In this document: positions 1-14,067 of the stretch, piece after piece
How the letters are laid out: each line of letters begins with the position of its first letter
Numbering within the stretch: the stretch's first letter is position 1
NCBI RefSeq assembly: GCF_001522545.3
Contig: NC_031776.1
Coordinates: 32,874,709-32,938,708, forward strand
Length of the DNA stretch: 64,000 nucleotides
Reading direction: 5' to 3'
Source of the DNA: Parus major
Lineage: Eukaryota; Chordata; Aves; Passeriformes; Paridae
Made by a program: the position numbers and the translations under genes
Notes under the pieces: model-generated
What the model was told of the DNA's origin: nothing
The model's database searches: none
Seen by the model: only the letters and a program-made list of their open reading frames with translations

Positions 1-473
1 ATCAGAGACCTCATCCATCCTTTGTCCAAAATCCCACCAAGAAAGATGGCTCTTACTGGCTCATGTGTCTACTCATGATGCCAAACAGGTTGAGTTGTCA
101 GCCCAAAACTCTTTCTATTAATATCTTCAATCTCTCTGACTCATTAAGGGCTGTTTTCCATCCTCTGGGATGCCTTTTCCACACTCCAGGCACCATCTCC
201 TGTGCATGGCTCTCTCACAAGGAAAACTTTTCATTCAATGCAAAAACTTTTCCCATTCCTCTCAATTTTTAGTGATTACTGCTCAGTGGACCTTACATTG
301 CATTTTGGCCTGACCAAGAAAAGCAAATATTCCATGAGGATGATTCCTTGAGAAGGAACATTTGCAACAGCATCTAAACACCCTGGGTGACAATGGGGCT
401 CACATGAACAACCCCTAATTTCCTCTTGCCTCTGCTGGATTTCAGAGGTAGAATAAATTCAAGACTAAAACTT

Positions 474-524
474 AAAAAAAAAAAAAAAAAGCCAAAAAAG
501 AAAAAAAGCCAAAAAAATTAAAAG
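474..524. repeat. A-rich tract (A17 plus GCCAAAAAA units)
   Basis: There is a run of 17 A, then GCC followed by A-runs three times. It may be a decayed retroposon tail, but no element body is recognisable upstream. Confidence 0.85.
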
Positions 525-1504
525 GCAGAATTAAGCATTTTTTATGATTTTTCTTCTGGATCCCTCAAATATGGTATTTTAAAGCTGCTGTTCAACTCTG
601 TTCTTGTACAGATAGCTGAATTCAAAATGTCATCTTACCCCCCCTTGTTTCCTCCTATCTTTTTAAATTCTAGACTGAGGCAAATTCCCCTATTGTGTTT
701 CACACAATGACATTATGTACTTTTAATTATCATTATTATTTTCATACTGTGGCTTTGATTTGAGCCACAGAAGAAATCTGTGCTTAGCATCTTTGGAATC
801 AAAGAGGAAGTCCACAGAATAATATTTTTATATTTTTTTCCTGGAACAAATTTCTCAGATGATGAAGTAGACACCTTCAGCTATTAATTCATCAGTTGTT
901 TCCCTTGTTACCCCTTGTGAATCCCAGGGGTATCAACTGATTGCTATTATAGACTTAAAATGCAAAGAGCAATATTTTTTTTGCTGTTGTGCATTTGTTT
1001 CTTTCCTGACTCACTAACATTACTAAGAAATGGTACATAACACCATAACACATTAATAGCTGTTGTTCTTCAAACCTCATCATAACACAATCTCTTCTTG
1101 TATGCATTTACAAACATTGTGTGGAAGAAATAAATGGAGCCTGTGGGGTTTTTTTACATTTTTACACCACAGCAGAAGGAAAAGCCGATTAAAAGATTTA
1201 TTCAAATATTTACATGATACACACACACTGTTGCAGTATTAAAACGTGAGCTTGCTCCTTTTACAAATCTCTTTAGAAGTTTTTCTCTCCCCTTTGTTTC
1301 TAATACAACTTTTAAACGGCAGTCACAAGTTTCAATGATCCCAGCCTGTAATTGTGAATCCCCTCTGGTTCTCCTCCTCCTCTCCCTCCAATCCACCATC
1401 TCTTATTGAACAGTGTGCACTGGCAGCCCAGGAAGCCTCCCAGGTCCTGGCAGCATCACAGCAGGAGTGGACAGGACAAAGAAAGCCTCCACCTGCAGAG
1501 CTGC

Positions 1505-1765
1505 CTCCAGCCCTGGGATCATCAACACAGGAAGGATGTGGAGCTGCTGGAGCTCCTGAGGAAGCACAGAGATATTCCCAGGACTGGAGCAGCTCTGCTC
1601 TGGAGCCAGGCTGGGAGAGCTGGGGCTGTTCAATGTGGAAAAGGAAAGGCTCTGGGGAGACCTCAGAGGCCCTGCCAGTGCCTGAAGGGGCTCCAAGAGA
1701 GCTGGAGAGGGACTGGGGACAAGGGATGGAGTGACAGGACAAGGTGGAATGCCATCAATGTCCAG
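1505..1765 (+). mobile_element. CR1 LINE fragment, late ORF2 region
   Basis: This fragment matches the avian CR1 3' region as I know it. It contains the GGATGTGGAGCTGCTGGAG block, then the GGAGAGCTGGGGCTGTTCA block, GGCTCTGGGGAGACCTCAG, and TGACAGGACAAG. In one frame the peptide reads KALGRPQRPCQCLKGL and then WSDRTRWNA, a decayed version of the reverse-transcriptase C-terminal tail. It is 5'-truncated and 3'-truncated, with internal small gaps. It lies on the plus strand, antisense to LRP1B. It cannot be active. Confidence 0.85.
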
Positions 1766-4700
1766 TGATCAAAGTCTCATGAATATGACAACAGAACACT
1801 GGCTGGAATACTTTAAAAAACCTTTCCCCATGAGTGCAGCAGACCTGAAATGAGGATCTCAGCTAAACCCATTCTAAGTCAGCCTGTATTTGTTTCATGT
1901 TGACAGTCAGCAGCACCATCATCAATTTTACACCATTTTCATGGACCAGCAAAAGTAATCACTTCTGTTCCTTGACCACCAAAGAAAAGATGTTCTGCGT
2001 TAAAATTTATCAAAGCTATGAACTGCAGACATATGGAGCCAAACATCTTAGTTCAAAGGCATTTGATAGATAATATATTACTGCAGAACAATTTATTCTC
2101 CCTCTCTGTTGCCAATTGCCACTTTATTTCCTACTCTCCTTGTCCCAGCTTTTCCTTCAGTCCATGTTTCACTGCCATGTCTGGGCTCTGAAGTGCTCCC
2201 AGTGATCAGTGGAGACATTCTCTGCCCCAGAAATGCTCTCCTTACCATGGCTCTGGTACTTACACTGTGCTACTACTCTTAATTGATGATTAGTTGATAT
2301 AAGAGATGAGTATCAGCACTGTAAAACCCCCAACTGGGTAAGTTACCAGTTCACTGGGGGAAGCAGGTATTTTTTCTAGACCTAATCTGGAATAACCAAA
2401 ACATCAAACACTGTTCAGACTGATAAAGTGCTGAAATCCTGCCAAAGTAACAAGCTTAGATGAGAAACATAACAAATGTGGCTCTTCAAGAGCTGTATGA
2501 GTAGCAGAACTTTTCTCCTCTCAATTTCAAATTCAGTTTTATAAAAAATAAACTTTTATGAAAAGTTCTTTCACTCCCTGTGTGATATGACAGAAGTTTA
2601 GTAGCTCAAGTTCCATTGTAAACTCATAGGATATATCAAACCATCAGCACTAAACAGCAAACAGAAGTTGCAGGCACAGAGATGTAAAATTCACCACACT
2701 CAGAAAAGATATTCTTGAGTGCAGTGAGGGGAGCCATTTGGAATGAGCAAATTTTCCACCATGCCTTGGTTGTTTTATGGAAAAAAGCAGAATTTCTGGT
2801 TCACAACACAACAAAACTCCTGACACATGGATGTGAACATGAAAGAATAGCAGGGCTTGATCCTGCACTACTACAGGAAGTTTATCACACACAGAAAGGT
2901 TCATGAACACACTCTGAAATTCTCAGTATTGAAATGATCTCCTCTGTATGAGCAGCAACTCATTCAGAACTCAACTTGAAATATAGGTTTAGTATGGATG
3001 CTTTTGTGACTTTTTAAATGAAATAAACCCAAGTTACCCAGACATAATACCAAAGACACCAAAATAAGTCTCAGAATTCTACAATCAGAATGAAAGAGTT
3101 AAAACAAAAACAAAAAAAAATAAGGACAGAAAACAAAAGACAAAATAAAGGATCAGAAGATTTTTAAATAACTAGAATGTTTTTTCATTATCTGTTTGCA
3201 TTCTGGATCAAAACCCAGTCAAAACTAACAGAAATAATATATAAGTTGGGGTATAGCAATAAAAATCTATGTTAAATATCCAATTAACAGACCAAAATAC
3301 ATCAGCTAATTAATAAAAATGCCAAAAAACCCCAGTAATTAAATAACTGAACTGCAAAATATATATTCTGAGAAAATTTTCCACACAGTGTTTTCACCAC
3401 AAAAGAAATGGAGATTGCTTAGTAAGAATCAGACTGTAAAAATCCATCATCACTTGTGGCCTTTCCTGCAGGGCAGCACTTCCCTCTCCCCAAACCTGCA
3501 CTCCCCACCTTGCACATGGCACTGAACAGGTGACTCTGAGCAGGGATGGTTTGCAGGCAGCAGATAACAACTGAAGGAAAACACTCTCTCATTTTTCTGT
3601 CCCTCCTCACAAAACCAAAGGTTTGGGTACCATTCCTACATCCCTGACAGAAAAGATTAGCTAATGGTAAGCTTTGGATTCATCCAGTAAATCCAGCAGA
3701 GAATATCCAAGTAAAGGTATGGAAAAAGGGCTGCTGTCAGCAAGTTTGAAAGCTTCAAGTCCTTTCAGATCAGAAGCTGCAGAAAATCAATTTCTACATG
3801 AATTTTTATTTTTCCTTTAGAAAAATAAATCTCTGCAGTCAGATTGAGTCAAGCTTACCATCTGCTGCAGAGAGAAATACAGCTATACTCAAGATCACAT
3901 TATCAAACTTCTTTGTAAACTTTACATGCAAGCTGTTCCTGTCAGAATTGAAGTCATTGTGATAATGCTTCTTAATATTCGTTCAGGCTTTAAATAAAGA
4001 CTGACAAAAGTCCACATATGGATGACAAGCTGTTCTACTGTAAATATTTTTGTATTTGTTGAGAAGGGGCTTATGGCAGTTTAGGACATATTCCATCAGG
4101 AATTTTGGTTCTGAACTACTTACTGACTAATAGAACCAAGATAAAATCCTTGTTCCAAACTCCTCACCAAAATTTAGTTTTAAATTAACTTGATCCCATT
4201 CCTACTCCTGCTTAGATATGCTTTTACATCATTATTGCTTAAAAACTTTTCCCAGCTGGTGGATGTTGTAGAATGGAAGACATTTAGTCTTTGAAGCAAG
4301 GCTTCAGTCCCAACTGGCAATGGGTGAAGCTAAGTATGGAACAGAAAAAGCAAATATGATGTAATTTTACCATTAGAGCTCACCCTCTAAAGCACAATAC
4401 AAATTCTTCCACTTTTTTGTACAAGTAAACTTGTTAAACTCCTTTCCAGTATTCCTGTAAATGTGTGGATATAGCATAAAAATCCTTCAAAATTTCCTTT
4501 TCCACATCCTCTAGTTAGAAACATAACTTACAGAAAAGCAAACACAAAAGCAAATGTTGTGACAAGTAGGGATTAAATTGCTTTTTAAGTTTTGATTCCA
4601 TTTTGAGAAGTCACAAGGCACGTGCTGCAATAATTATTGCAATTAACAGTTTACCATTTGCTCCAAGTTCATTACACATTGTTGCTTTAATACAGCAACT

Positions 4701-4823
4701 ATGCAAGTAACTCAATACAGCAATGAAAAACCAGTTTTTAAAACACCTACATGAAAGATATACATTATGTGCAGCCACAGACAAGGGTGTAAAACAAATC
4801 CTAGTGCAAAGAAAGAGCCTTAC

Positions 4824-4986
4824 CCTGATGTTGGATCAACAGCTATGGCCTTGGGGTTGTTCAGGTCCAGCTCGATGAGGGTCACACACACTGACCCGTT
4901 CTGGCTGCAGACAAAGATCCTGTCACTGACATCATCCACAAAGTAAAAATTCCCCGTGATCCAGTCCATTGCTATTTGCTGTACAT
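4824..4986 (-). CDS. LRP1B: LRP1B internal exon: first YWTD beta-propeller, continued (probably exon 7)
   Basis: This 163-bp exon follows a long pyrimidine tract ending TTGGCAG and is followed by a GTAAGG donor on the minus strand. With the A from the upstream exon it opens NVQQIAMDW, encodes 53 whole codons and leaves two bases (GG, part of a Gly codon) for an exon left of base 1. It contains GNFYFVDD, the local form of a YWTD blade motif, then DRIFVC and a second sequon in SQNGSVC, and ends [23 protein letters not shown] and NPKAIAVDP follow LRP1B; LRP1 has HVEQ and NPKGIALDP at these places. LRP1B is a giant plasma-membrane endocytic receptor, and this propeller belongs to its ligand-release and folding module. 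No frameshift, stop or damaged splice site is visible in any of the four exons, so the gene looks intact here. Confidence 0.9.
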
Positions 4987-7900
4987 CTGCCAAAAAAAAA
5001 ATAGGAAGAAAAGAAAGAAGAAGGAGCTCAGGAGTGCAGTTTCAATCTGAGCAAAGGACTGCTGGCTGCTCTGCCAGCAGCTGCTCCACTCACTCAAATA
5101 GCTCCAGCTGCTTTGCATCTACACTAAGGTTTCTAATAAGGAACCCAATTCTCAGTACACAAATAGGGTTTGGGGAGGATTTTTCCTTTTTAAGTACAGA
5201 CATCTGATGGCAGCCTCAGTGGTATGAAAGATACACATTTGTTTTGAGCTCTGTTAAGTATTTTTAAGTCTGTTGTTATTTTTTTATGGTATCCCCAGAA
5301 GAAACACCACTGAATGATGGTGCACCTGTGGAACACTGATGGTACCAGATTGCTGGGGGAAGGCAGCTCTGAAGCCACTCATACTCTGAATTTAGTGCTC
5401 CAGGATGTCTATTAGACCCCAGGGATGGGAAATTGGTAAAGGTTAAAAGAGTTTGTTGGTTATATTTGAAAAGGACAAAAGCAGACCAGAAATACTTAAC
5501 GGAAATAAAAAACCCTGTGGTATGCACATCTGAAAACACCTTATCTATGCATCCATTTTCATTTAAAATACATTTATCTTGTAGTTCTGGGTTATCTGGA
5601 TGCTGCCAAATATCTGATAATTGCCACAAGCAGTAGCACTGAAGTAAATTTTTCTGTGATAACATAGACATTCGCTAACCACCAAGTTTTCCTTCTCAGG
5701 ATGTTGTGGCAGCTTCAGAGCGCCCTGACACAACTGTTCTCTCAGTTCTTTTCCTTGTGGGATCCTGGAACCACCCCCTGTAAATGCTTTATAAACCCTT
5801 GATTTATAAATCAACTGACCTGCCCATACATCATCTTACTGTTCTAGTGGGCAAAAGTACAGAGAAGTGCAAAGAACGTCACCTTATCAACTTTATTTAA
5901 CTAAGATTTCTTTTCTTCCTCTTCTTATTGACAATACTGTATTGATACAACACTGTAGGACAGAATTAGGTATACTTTAATAAATAATACCTCAATTAAT
6001 AGAAAAAAAAATTTCCTGTTAAATGTTTTCAATGATCAATAAAAATGATTTTTTTATTTAAAAAAATAAATATGTTTATTATATTACAGTGCTTTCAAAA
6101 TAGTGCTAACATAAGCTGAGATTCTGTCTTGATGAGAGAAACCAGATGTGATAAAATATCATTGCACATTGTAGGTTGGTTTTTTGGATTATTTTAGTTT
6201 TCTGTATGCTTAGAATCCTTCAGATGGGGGATTTTTAGGTTTGCTTTCCACAATCCAATAAAAAACTGTTTCCCCCATCACATCCACGCTGCACTGCAGA
6301 GTAGTAAGTAAACTTGATTGGACAAAAATTGTATTCATTGATGATAACTCAGGGCTTATGAGCCTTGTACTTGCTTAAAATGGACATGGAAGCTCATTTG
6401 TTGTCCTTCAAAGTGCAGGTAACTTAAATAAGATTTACTCAGTGAAATACCAGGAACACCAACTGCATCCCACCTCAGCCACCCCATTACACAGCTCAGT
6501 GCTGGCTTCTGTCTCTCCCATTCCTGCCCTTCCACTACTCATTTCCCTTTAAATTCAAAGTGAATATTGTGCCTGATGGGTCCTATTACCAAGATCTGCT
6601 GAGCCAGAATAAAGAAATACTCCATTTAGCCCAATATCCAAACTCCAGAGGAGGCCAATGTCAAATGCACTGTGAGATATGTGAGCACTGATATATTTCA
6701 GACAATAGGAAGAAAACACTTTTTTTTTTTTTCCCCCCCCTCTCTTTTTCCAAGCAAAATATAGGAAGTGTTTTTAAAGTGCCAGAAGAAAACTCTGTGC
6801 CTCTGGAAATCAGTTAAGGCATTTTCAACATACCTGCTTACCATTTTCTGAAGTTGGATCCATGGAATGAAAAATTTATGGTTTACTGATTCAGGGAGAC
6901 TTTTGAAAATTGCAGATAAGCTTCTGTGCAACAGAAGCATTTCAGAAAATATCGTTTAAACAGTACAAAAGGTACAAAAGGGATCCAATTTCAAACATTT
7001 TTAGAAATAAAACTAGTAATTAAATTCCTGCAATGAGAGGTCTAGAAGATTGCTGTACACTGGGAAGTGGATGAAAAGGAGCAAGGTTAAGTAGCAGCCT
7101 GTTGGAGGAGGGTATGTTTTTCTTACTGTGTGAAAAATGTACCTATTTTTAGATAAATGTGATATACAAGTGAAAGGCACATCACACATAGGTTATTGGA
7201 TTTGTTAACATAAAAGAACTTAGAGTTATAAAATGTTTGCTCTGTTCTTTCCTTAGGTTTTTGGTAACACATCACAAAAAAAATTGCACCAAACAATTTT
7301 TAATGGAAACCAAGCATAATCCAAGGTCATATTAGGGAAAACCATTTGCATTAGGCAGTTAAAAATGAGCTCAGCATTGCAGGAAAGCTGAGACATCCAG
7401 AAGCAATAGCACAGCATAAACTTTGTGTCAAACAGCATTGGTAGCTCTGAACACTTTATCCGTGTTCCCTGCCCAGCAGGATCCCTTGGGAAGGGCAGGG
7501 AGCTCCCAGCAGCACAGGCTGCTGGAGAGGTTTAGCTTCATTCCAGCTGCATTCCTCCTAAAGCTATTCTTCCCTGAGCATGCCATCTTTCCAGACTTTT
7601 ATCACAGAGTTTCCAGAAAAAGCAACACATGAATTCACAGTAATTCCCTTCAGGAGAGCAGACTTCCCCAGAGAGGTGTCCTGCAAAGAGCACTTCCCAG
7701 CAGCCCAGCAGTGCTGAGCCCATTTGTGAGCTGTAAACACCCTGGGTCTGCTCTGAGCTTTGTCTCTGTTCTGTTCTCTCTGCATTGGACACATCCCCCT
7801 TCTCACAACACAAGTTTGGAAAGAATTGTCCAAGCCCACTCCCCCACCAAACTAAATTGTACATGAGAAATCCCCTTTGGCTGGCAGATAATGGGTTCTG

Positions 7901-9260
7901 AGAATCCCATTTTTTGTCTCCATGGTTTGGTAGCAGCTCTGTGTGAAGCTGCAAACCACTGTAAACCACAGAGATAAGGCTCTGGTTGAACTGGAGACTT
8001 TTAATATATATATAAAAAACTTCTTGGACTCAAGGAGTTACTGAATTCATTTCATGCCTATTTCTGAACTCATATACAAAGCCCACTATGTGCAGATGTC
8101 TGGTCCACTCACATCTTTAAAGCAATTAATCTCTTTTTCTTTCATTCACACGGTTTCAGAAGTCCCTAAAAAGAAATATCTTCCCTTAAAAACACATATA
8201 TTTATTCTGAGCAATATTCTGTATAGTTCTGAGGGCTTTCCCAATATTAATAACAGTTTCCTTGGAGCATTTCTTCCAAATGTTATCATCTTTCCTTTAT
8301 TACTTTCTAAAAACTAGGATTTCCTCTTAAGGACTTCATAAAGAATAGTTAAGACAGCATATAGGTTAAATTCTGCTCCACTTAATGACATTATGTAGAC
8401 TGTGGGCACAGCAAAAGTGTGTCTGGAAGTGAACTTTTCCTGTCTTTTAAACACACAGACATTATTAGACCTTTAGAGAAAACAATCATTTCATGAGGAT
8501 GGCTAAATCTTCAAAGGGTCCTGGAAATATGTCTTATGGCCAAACCATAGTTTATGGAAATCAGAGAAGAATAGAATGGCTCTCTTCTTTCACTTTGATT
8601 TTCTAACATATATCTTGTAGCATAAGAATTATTAGATTTATTTCCATTTCAAATCAAGACTAGCACAGGTCTTCAGATCTTCAGCAGAAGAGAGGGAAAA
8701 GCAGTGACATATTCTTGTATTTCTGTTACTGCAGTAATCAAGGATTCTGCCCATTCACTATCTATTAAAATCAGTATTATATAAACAGATTTCATTTTTC
8801 CCAGATGTAGAGAAAAAAAAAAATAAAAATTGGCAAGCTTTTTCCTGTTAAAAGCTTCAGTATAAACATTCCTTATTTTTAATGTAAGAACTGATCTGAG
8901 CAAACTACTCAGTGGAATTCTTGAGATGTTGGAGTGTTTTTGAGAAACTTCTGAGTGAACTGGGGAATGATTTTGGATGAAATGTGATTAAAATTTAAAA
9001 TATTCCTGGAACTCTCCATATGCTTCTTGTCAATGATGAAAGAGATAGACCATTTCTGACTATTTTAAGAAAAAGAATTTAACTTTTACTGCTTTATATA
9101 GTAAATTTTCCCTCATTGTGGACATTACTGCAATGAAAACTTCCTCATATATGCATATGTAAATCAGTATTGCTTGAATATTTAGATTCTCCCCATATTA
9201 ATATATTTATAAAATATATATTTGAAAGTGCTTAAAACTTATGTTTTGGACAGAAATGCC

Positions 9261-9330
9261 TTGTTTTGGGTTTTTTGTGGGTTTTGTTTTTTTGGTTATT
9301 CCTTTATTTTTTAATTTGTTTTTGTTTGCT
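9261..9330. repeat. G/T-rich low-complexity tract
   Basis: It has TTGTTTTGGG and GGGTTTTG words with T-runs, degrading to T-rich sequence after about 9300. Confidence 0.8.
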
Positions 9331-10514
9331 GTAATTTTTTCTCTTTTACAAAAATTGATCTTAAAGGAAGAATTATTTTGATTAAATTACTGATTCTTAT
9401 TCTCTAACCCTTTTATCTCCTTTCTCAATGCAATGTCCAAACTGGCATTGTCAGACTTAGTTTAATTTATTTATCCAGTTAGGAAGAATAAAAGAGATAA
9501 AATTACGTATTTATCAAGGAACACACAAATTTTATTGCAAAGAAAAGCAGAAAGCCAGGTGGGAATAGACTTTTTACCTCCACTGAGTAAAAATCCCAGG
9601 TTTGGGACAAGACAAGGAGCACCAAGATTTTTTGTTGTTTTGTTTTTCTCCAATAGCCAGTGATGGTGAGAGCAGGTAAGAAGTGTTAAAAGCCATAAAA
9701 TACAAGCTGGGAAATCCTGCAGCAGCACTGCCTTTGCTGTGCCTCTCTTCTGACATTAATGTTGCTAATTAGCAGCCCAGGCAGCCTTGCACTGACTCTG
9801 TGCCTTGGGAAAGTGAAGCTGGAATGGATTTTCTCTCTGCTCCTTCTACTACCAAGAATTTGCCATAATTCTGTCTGCAATGCCACTTAAAAAAATATGA
9901 TTTTTATTAAAGATGTCACCATTCAATAAGTCAGACACACTGGTGTCTCAGCTTTTAACAGCCATGTCCAGAGTGATTATTACATGAGCAGAAGAATGAA
10001 AAATCAAGTGAAAAATATCCATCCATCTTTTTCAAATGACTCATCCTCAGATATCTGATTCCTCTGAATTAAATCAGCTTTCGCAGATACTCTTTGTTAG
10101 AAGCACAATGCAGAACCTAAAATATACTTAATTTAAATAAGCACTTTAAAGCATCTAGACTTCAAGTTCCTCAAAAGAAGAGAAAGCTTTTCCTTTTCTT
10201 TGCAGAGCAAAATCATTTCAATTTCAATCAATTTGGTTACTGACAAAAATATCGTTGGCATTCTTTCAACCCTGGAGCAAAACATCCTGCATGAAAAACC
10301 TATAAATGTGAACACTGAGACAATAGCAGATTCCTCAAGCTAAAGAATCTTCAAAAATATCAGAATAATCTAAATATTTTGAATACTTAATGAAAGCATC
10401 CTGATGGCTCAGAAAGACACTAAATCTCTCAGAGACATGGTGGATTCAGGCGCTTTGAGATTCAGGCATTCAGCTCTTCTCACCAGGTGCAGAAGAGAAA
10501 AATTCTGGGCATTT

Positions 10515-10692
10515 GGTGAGGAACTGGAACAGGCTGTGGCTGCTCCTGGATCCCTGGAAGTGTCCAAGACCAGCTTGGATGGGGCTTGGAACAACCTGGG
10601 ATAGAGGAAGGTGTGGCTGCCCATGGCAGGGAAATGAGATGATCTTAGAGGTCTCTCTCAACCCAAACCATTCTGTGTTTCCATGATTCTAC
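10515..10692 (+). mobile_element. CR1 LINE fragment, 3' end
   Basis: This 5'-truncated CR1 copy covers the end of ORF2 and the 3' tail. It contains the block CTGGATCCCTGGAAGTGTCC, then GCTTGGATGGGGCTTGGAAC, then GAGATGATCTTAGAGG, CAACCCAAACCATTCTGTG and a terminal ATGATTCTA. In frame, APGSLEV and SLDGAWNNL are recognisable ORF2 C-terminal residues. Sequence before about 10515 looks unrelated. It is antisense to LRP1B. Confidence 0.88.
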
Positions 10693-12153
10693 ACTGGCTG
10701 AGAATCTTCCTCCTCTTCTAACAAAACCCTTTACACAGCACTCAGTGGAAATGTGGTGATGGCCCAGATATGTTTGTGCCTTCCCCAGGTATTTTACAGC
10801 AGGGTAGCAAAATCTGGACCTAAAATCTTAAGCATTCTTAAGCATATTTCTTCTTTTACTTGGTTATAGAGTGTTTCTATCAAGAAATGCACCAAGTTTC
10901 TGGAATGAACAAGAGGAATGAAATTTCTGTTGCTGGGTCCTGCATCACAGAGTTGGCTGTGAAGCCAAGGGTTAAACGAGCAAGGAAAAAGTGTGAGACA
11001 ATTAAATAAGGGCCTTGTGAGTGACCCTATCTTTTAATCCTGACTCTTCAGATTTTGATAGAGGGTGATTTTTCTGGCATCAACCTCATGTCAGAAATAA
11101 GTAAGAATAGCTGAAAAGCATAACATTCCTAATTTCTGCATTACTGAGTCTCAGACACATTGCCCAGCGATTGCAAACCTGTAATGGGGTCCCAGTGGCC
11201 TGTGTACATGCTGAACAATAAAGACAGATTTATAGAGGTACATAGCTATAACAGTCTTATTTTTTTTCTTTTTAGCTGCACATTCAACAGCTTCTTATAA
11301 ATCTAGTGAGGCTGTAAATCAAACCCAGTTATTTACTTCAAAGCAGTTAAGTCACCCACTGTTAAAATTAAAGCATAATTCAGCTGCAACAGGCATCCCA
11401 TTGAGCCTGTGGCCTCGGAGAGCGGCTGTGGGGACACGGAGTGGCTGCTCCAGGCTGTGACACTCCCTTCCTTCACCTTCCTGAAAAATCCAGAAATCCA
11501 CCACCTCCCCAGGACAGTCCCCTGCACGGGTTATGAACCCCATAAAGCATCATCACACGGCAATAAAGCCACTTTAACGTTGTTCCACAGACAGGCTAAG
11601 CAGCAGATTATTATCAGATCATTACAATGCAAGGAGATGCCAATAAATACATGGAGTTATCTCACAATGCAAAGTGTTTAAGGGAAATGACTTCCAGAGA
11701 AAGTTTGAACAGTTTGATACCAGAAGTAAGTAACAATGCTTTAAGAAATGCTTTTGATAATTTAGAAGTGAATTATCTCTGGTAACTCTTAAAGAGTGGG
11801 TTAGGCAACAAAGGAAATTCACACTGCACTTTTTTGGTGGAAGGCAACATTTGTCAGAGAACACTCCAATGCAGATATGCTGTAGGTTCTTGCAGGCCAT
11901 AATTCTGTAGGTTAATTTTATCTGGAGCTCAATCTATTTGCTCTTAGCAATAAATGGTCCAGACAATGTGAATTGTAGGACGTGCCAAGACCCATGGTGT
12001 GATTATTACATTTCATTTTTACACTCAGTTTTAATCAGAAGGTAATACTGACCATAGAGATTTAATTTTGTTATACAGACATTCATATTGGGCACAAAAT
12101 TCTCCGTCTTCATCTCAAACATATTACAGGAAAAGGAAAAAATCACACTTGCA

Positions 12154-12260
12154 GCAAACAAACAAACAAACAAGCAAAACACACCACAAAAAAAAAAACC
12201 AAAAAAACCCAAACAACAACAACAACAACAAAAAAAAAAACCAACACAAAAAACCCCAAC
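12154..12260. repeat. A/C-rich tract with CAAA and CAA units
   Basis: It runs (CAAA)n, then A11 with CC interruptions, then (CAA)n, then A-rich sequence with CC. There is almost no G or T on the plus strand. Confidence 0.9.
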
Positions 12261-13505
12261 ATTGCTAAAATAAAAAGAATTTGCTTTTAATAAAATAAAA
12301 ATCTGCATATGGAGTCCGTTTTAAATTCAGCTTGAGAATTACAGCCTAGACAATACCAGACAATCTAAAAATATTCTCAATAATAAAAAAATATGACCTG
12401 CACAGTTAGAAAACATATACCTCATTTCTTCACACAGCATTTTGGAAACAAAACCCTATTTTGTACTTTACTAGCTAAAAAGCCTCTCTTTTAGGGGTTG
12501 CTAAGGAAAGAAAAAGAAATTGCTTCTTATGCTAAGGACACTGAGCTTTTTTCTTCCTCTTTCCCTTTCCCTCTATCAGAGGATGATCACTGCAAGACTC
12601 TGAAACCACTGCTCAGCACCTAGAAAAGTCATTTGAGCAAAACAAACAAATAAAACCCTTCCTGCCTACTAATGCTGCCAACAGACAATAACAAATGCAT
12701 ACCATGTAAACATTACCTCACCCTCCCTTTGTCCCTCTCTGTCCCTTTTTTCACCCATTTATTACATATTTTCAATATCAAAATAGTAACCTTTGAGAAG
12801 ACTATTATTCATTATATGTGACCTGACCAACAAAACAGGCAACTGCTCAGACTTAAAATATTGACAGTGTTACTGCACTTAAGAAATAATAAAAAAAAAC
12901 CAAAAAAATTCCTTGCTAACTTATTTCCAGTAATGCAAGAAATAAAACTAAAACATGGCTTTAGATTTATACATAAATTATTTTTCTATCCATTTTCAAC
13001 CAGACATCAGGACACTGCTTTTTGGTTGTTGTTGTTTATTTATTTCTCTCATCATCACAATAGTGCTGCTATCGTCCACCTGAGCATTATCTTAAATCAG
13101 AATGGCACCATAGATCCCATGAAAAGTCTCATAAATCACTCACATGGCTGCTGCTTCCAGAAATATGACTCCAGCTCAGTGTGTTTCTATGTGCAGAGCC
13201 TGACCTTTGCTTTCAGAAGGATTCCAGCCCTTCCCAGACCTCACCACTCTGGGAAGGTGTGAGTCCATAATCCCTTCACAACCCCAAACTTCCAGGTACC
13301 TTGTGCCAGCCATTCCCATCTTGTATATCCCCCAGCACTTCAGGTTTTAAACCTCACAGTGTCTGTTATTCTCTGTTATTCTACATTTACAGGGGAAAAG
13401 ACAAAACATCACCAGCATATTGCCTTTCTTCCTAAATCACTGCTCCTCTTGTGTAAAAAGCAAAAACAAATTGTCCCAACCCTTGCAAAGAAGTGCAGAG
13501 AGATG

Positions 13506-13648
13506 CTATATTAAATATATTAAATATAAATAAATACAATAAAATATAATTATAGAATAATAAGTAATAATTATAATATACAACACACATATTAATATAT
13601 AAATTAATTATAAATATAATTAATATATAGATTAATATATTAAATATG
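13506..13648. repeat. TA-rich low-complexity block
   Basis: About 140 bp consist almost only of A and T, with recurring TTAATATAT and AAATATAAT words. G or C occurs only a few times. It is simple sequence, possibly of variable length. Confidence 0.9.
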
Positions 13649-14067
13649 CACTACACCCTCCTCCAGGTCCCCTTGTCTTCCACCTAGCAATATTTTTTTC
13701 CATGAAATGTTTGCCTACCCCAATGTAAACTCAGCTGTGAGCTGAGTGACCCCAAAGGCAGCTCAGGCCATGGTGCAAAGCTGGGTGGGGCAGGGGCACA
13801 GCCCCAGGTGCTCCTCAAACCCTTGTCCCTCCAGCCAGCAGCAGCTCTGCTCTGCAGCACATGGATCACAGGGCATCCACAGACTGATATAAAATACCTT
13901 TGGTCATTACTTCATCTTCCTTGAGTTGCCTTTTCTCAGTGGGTTTGTTTCTGAAGGTAAGGTAGTGGTTATGACTGTTTAGAACAAATCTGAATTCTGC
14001 AACCAGTTGTACAGACTCAATGACTAAACGATATAACCTCCCAAGAGTCTTAAAAGGAAAATACATT

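Larger units (their letters stand above)
1..4823 (-). other. LRP1B: LRP1B intron, partial (downstream of the propeller exon)
   Basis: This non-coding sequence lies 3' of the last visible exon and continues past the left edge. It contains an A-rich tract near 474-524, a CR1 3' fragment at 1505-1765 and another A-rich patch at 3101-3150. The remainder is ordinary AT-rich intronic sequence in which I see no exon, RNA gene or promoter. The small reading frames at 1332-1768 on both strands come from the CR1 fragment. Confidence 0.8.

Noticed and set aside
12006..12308. Asn/Gln/Lys-rich and Cys/Phe-rich frames
   Set aside because: Low-complexity CAA/CAAA sequence, not a protein.
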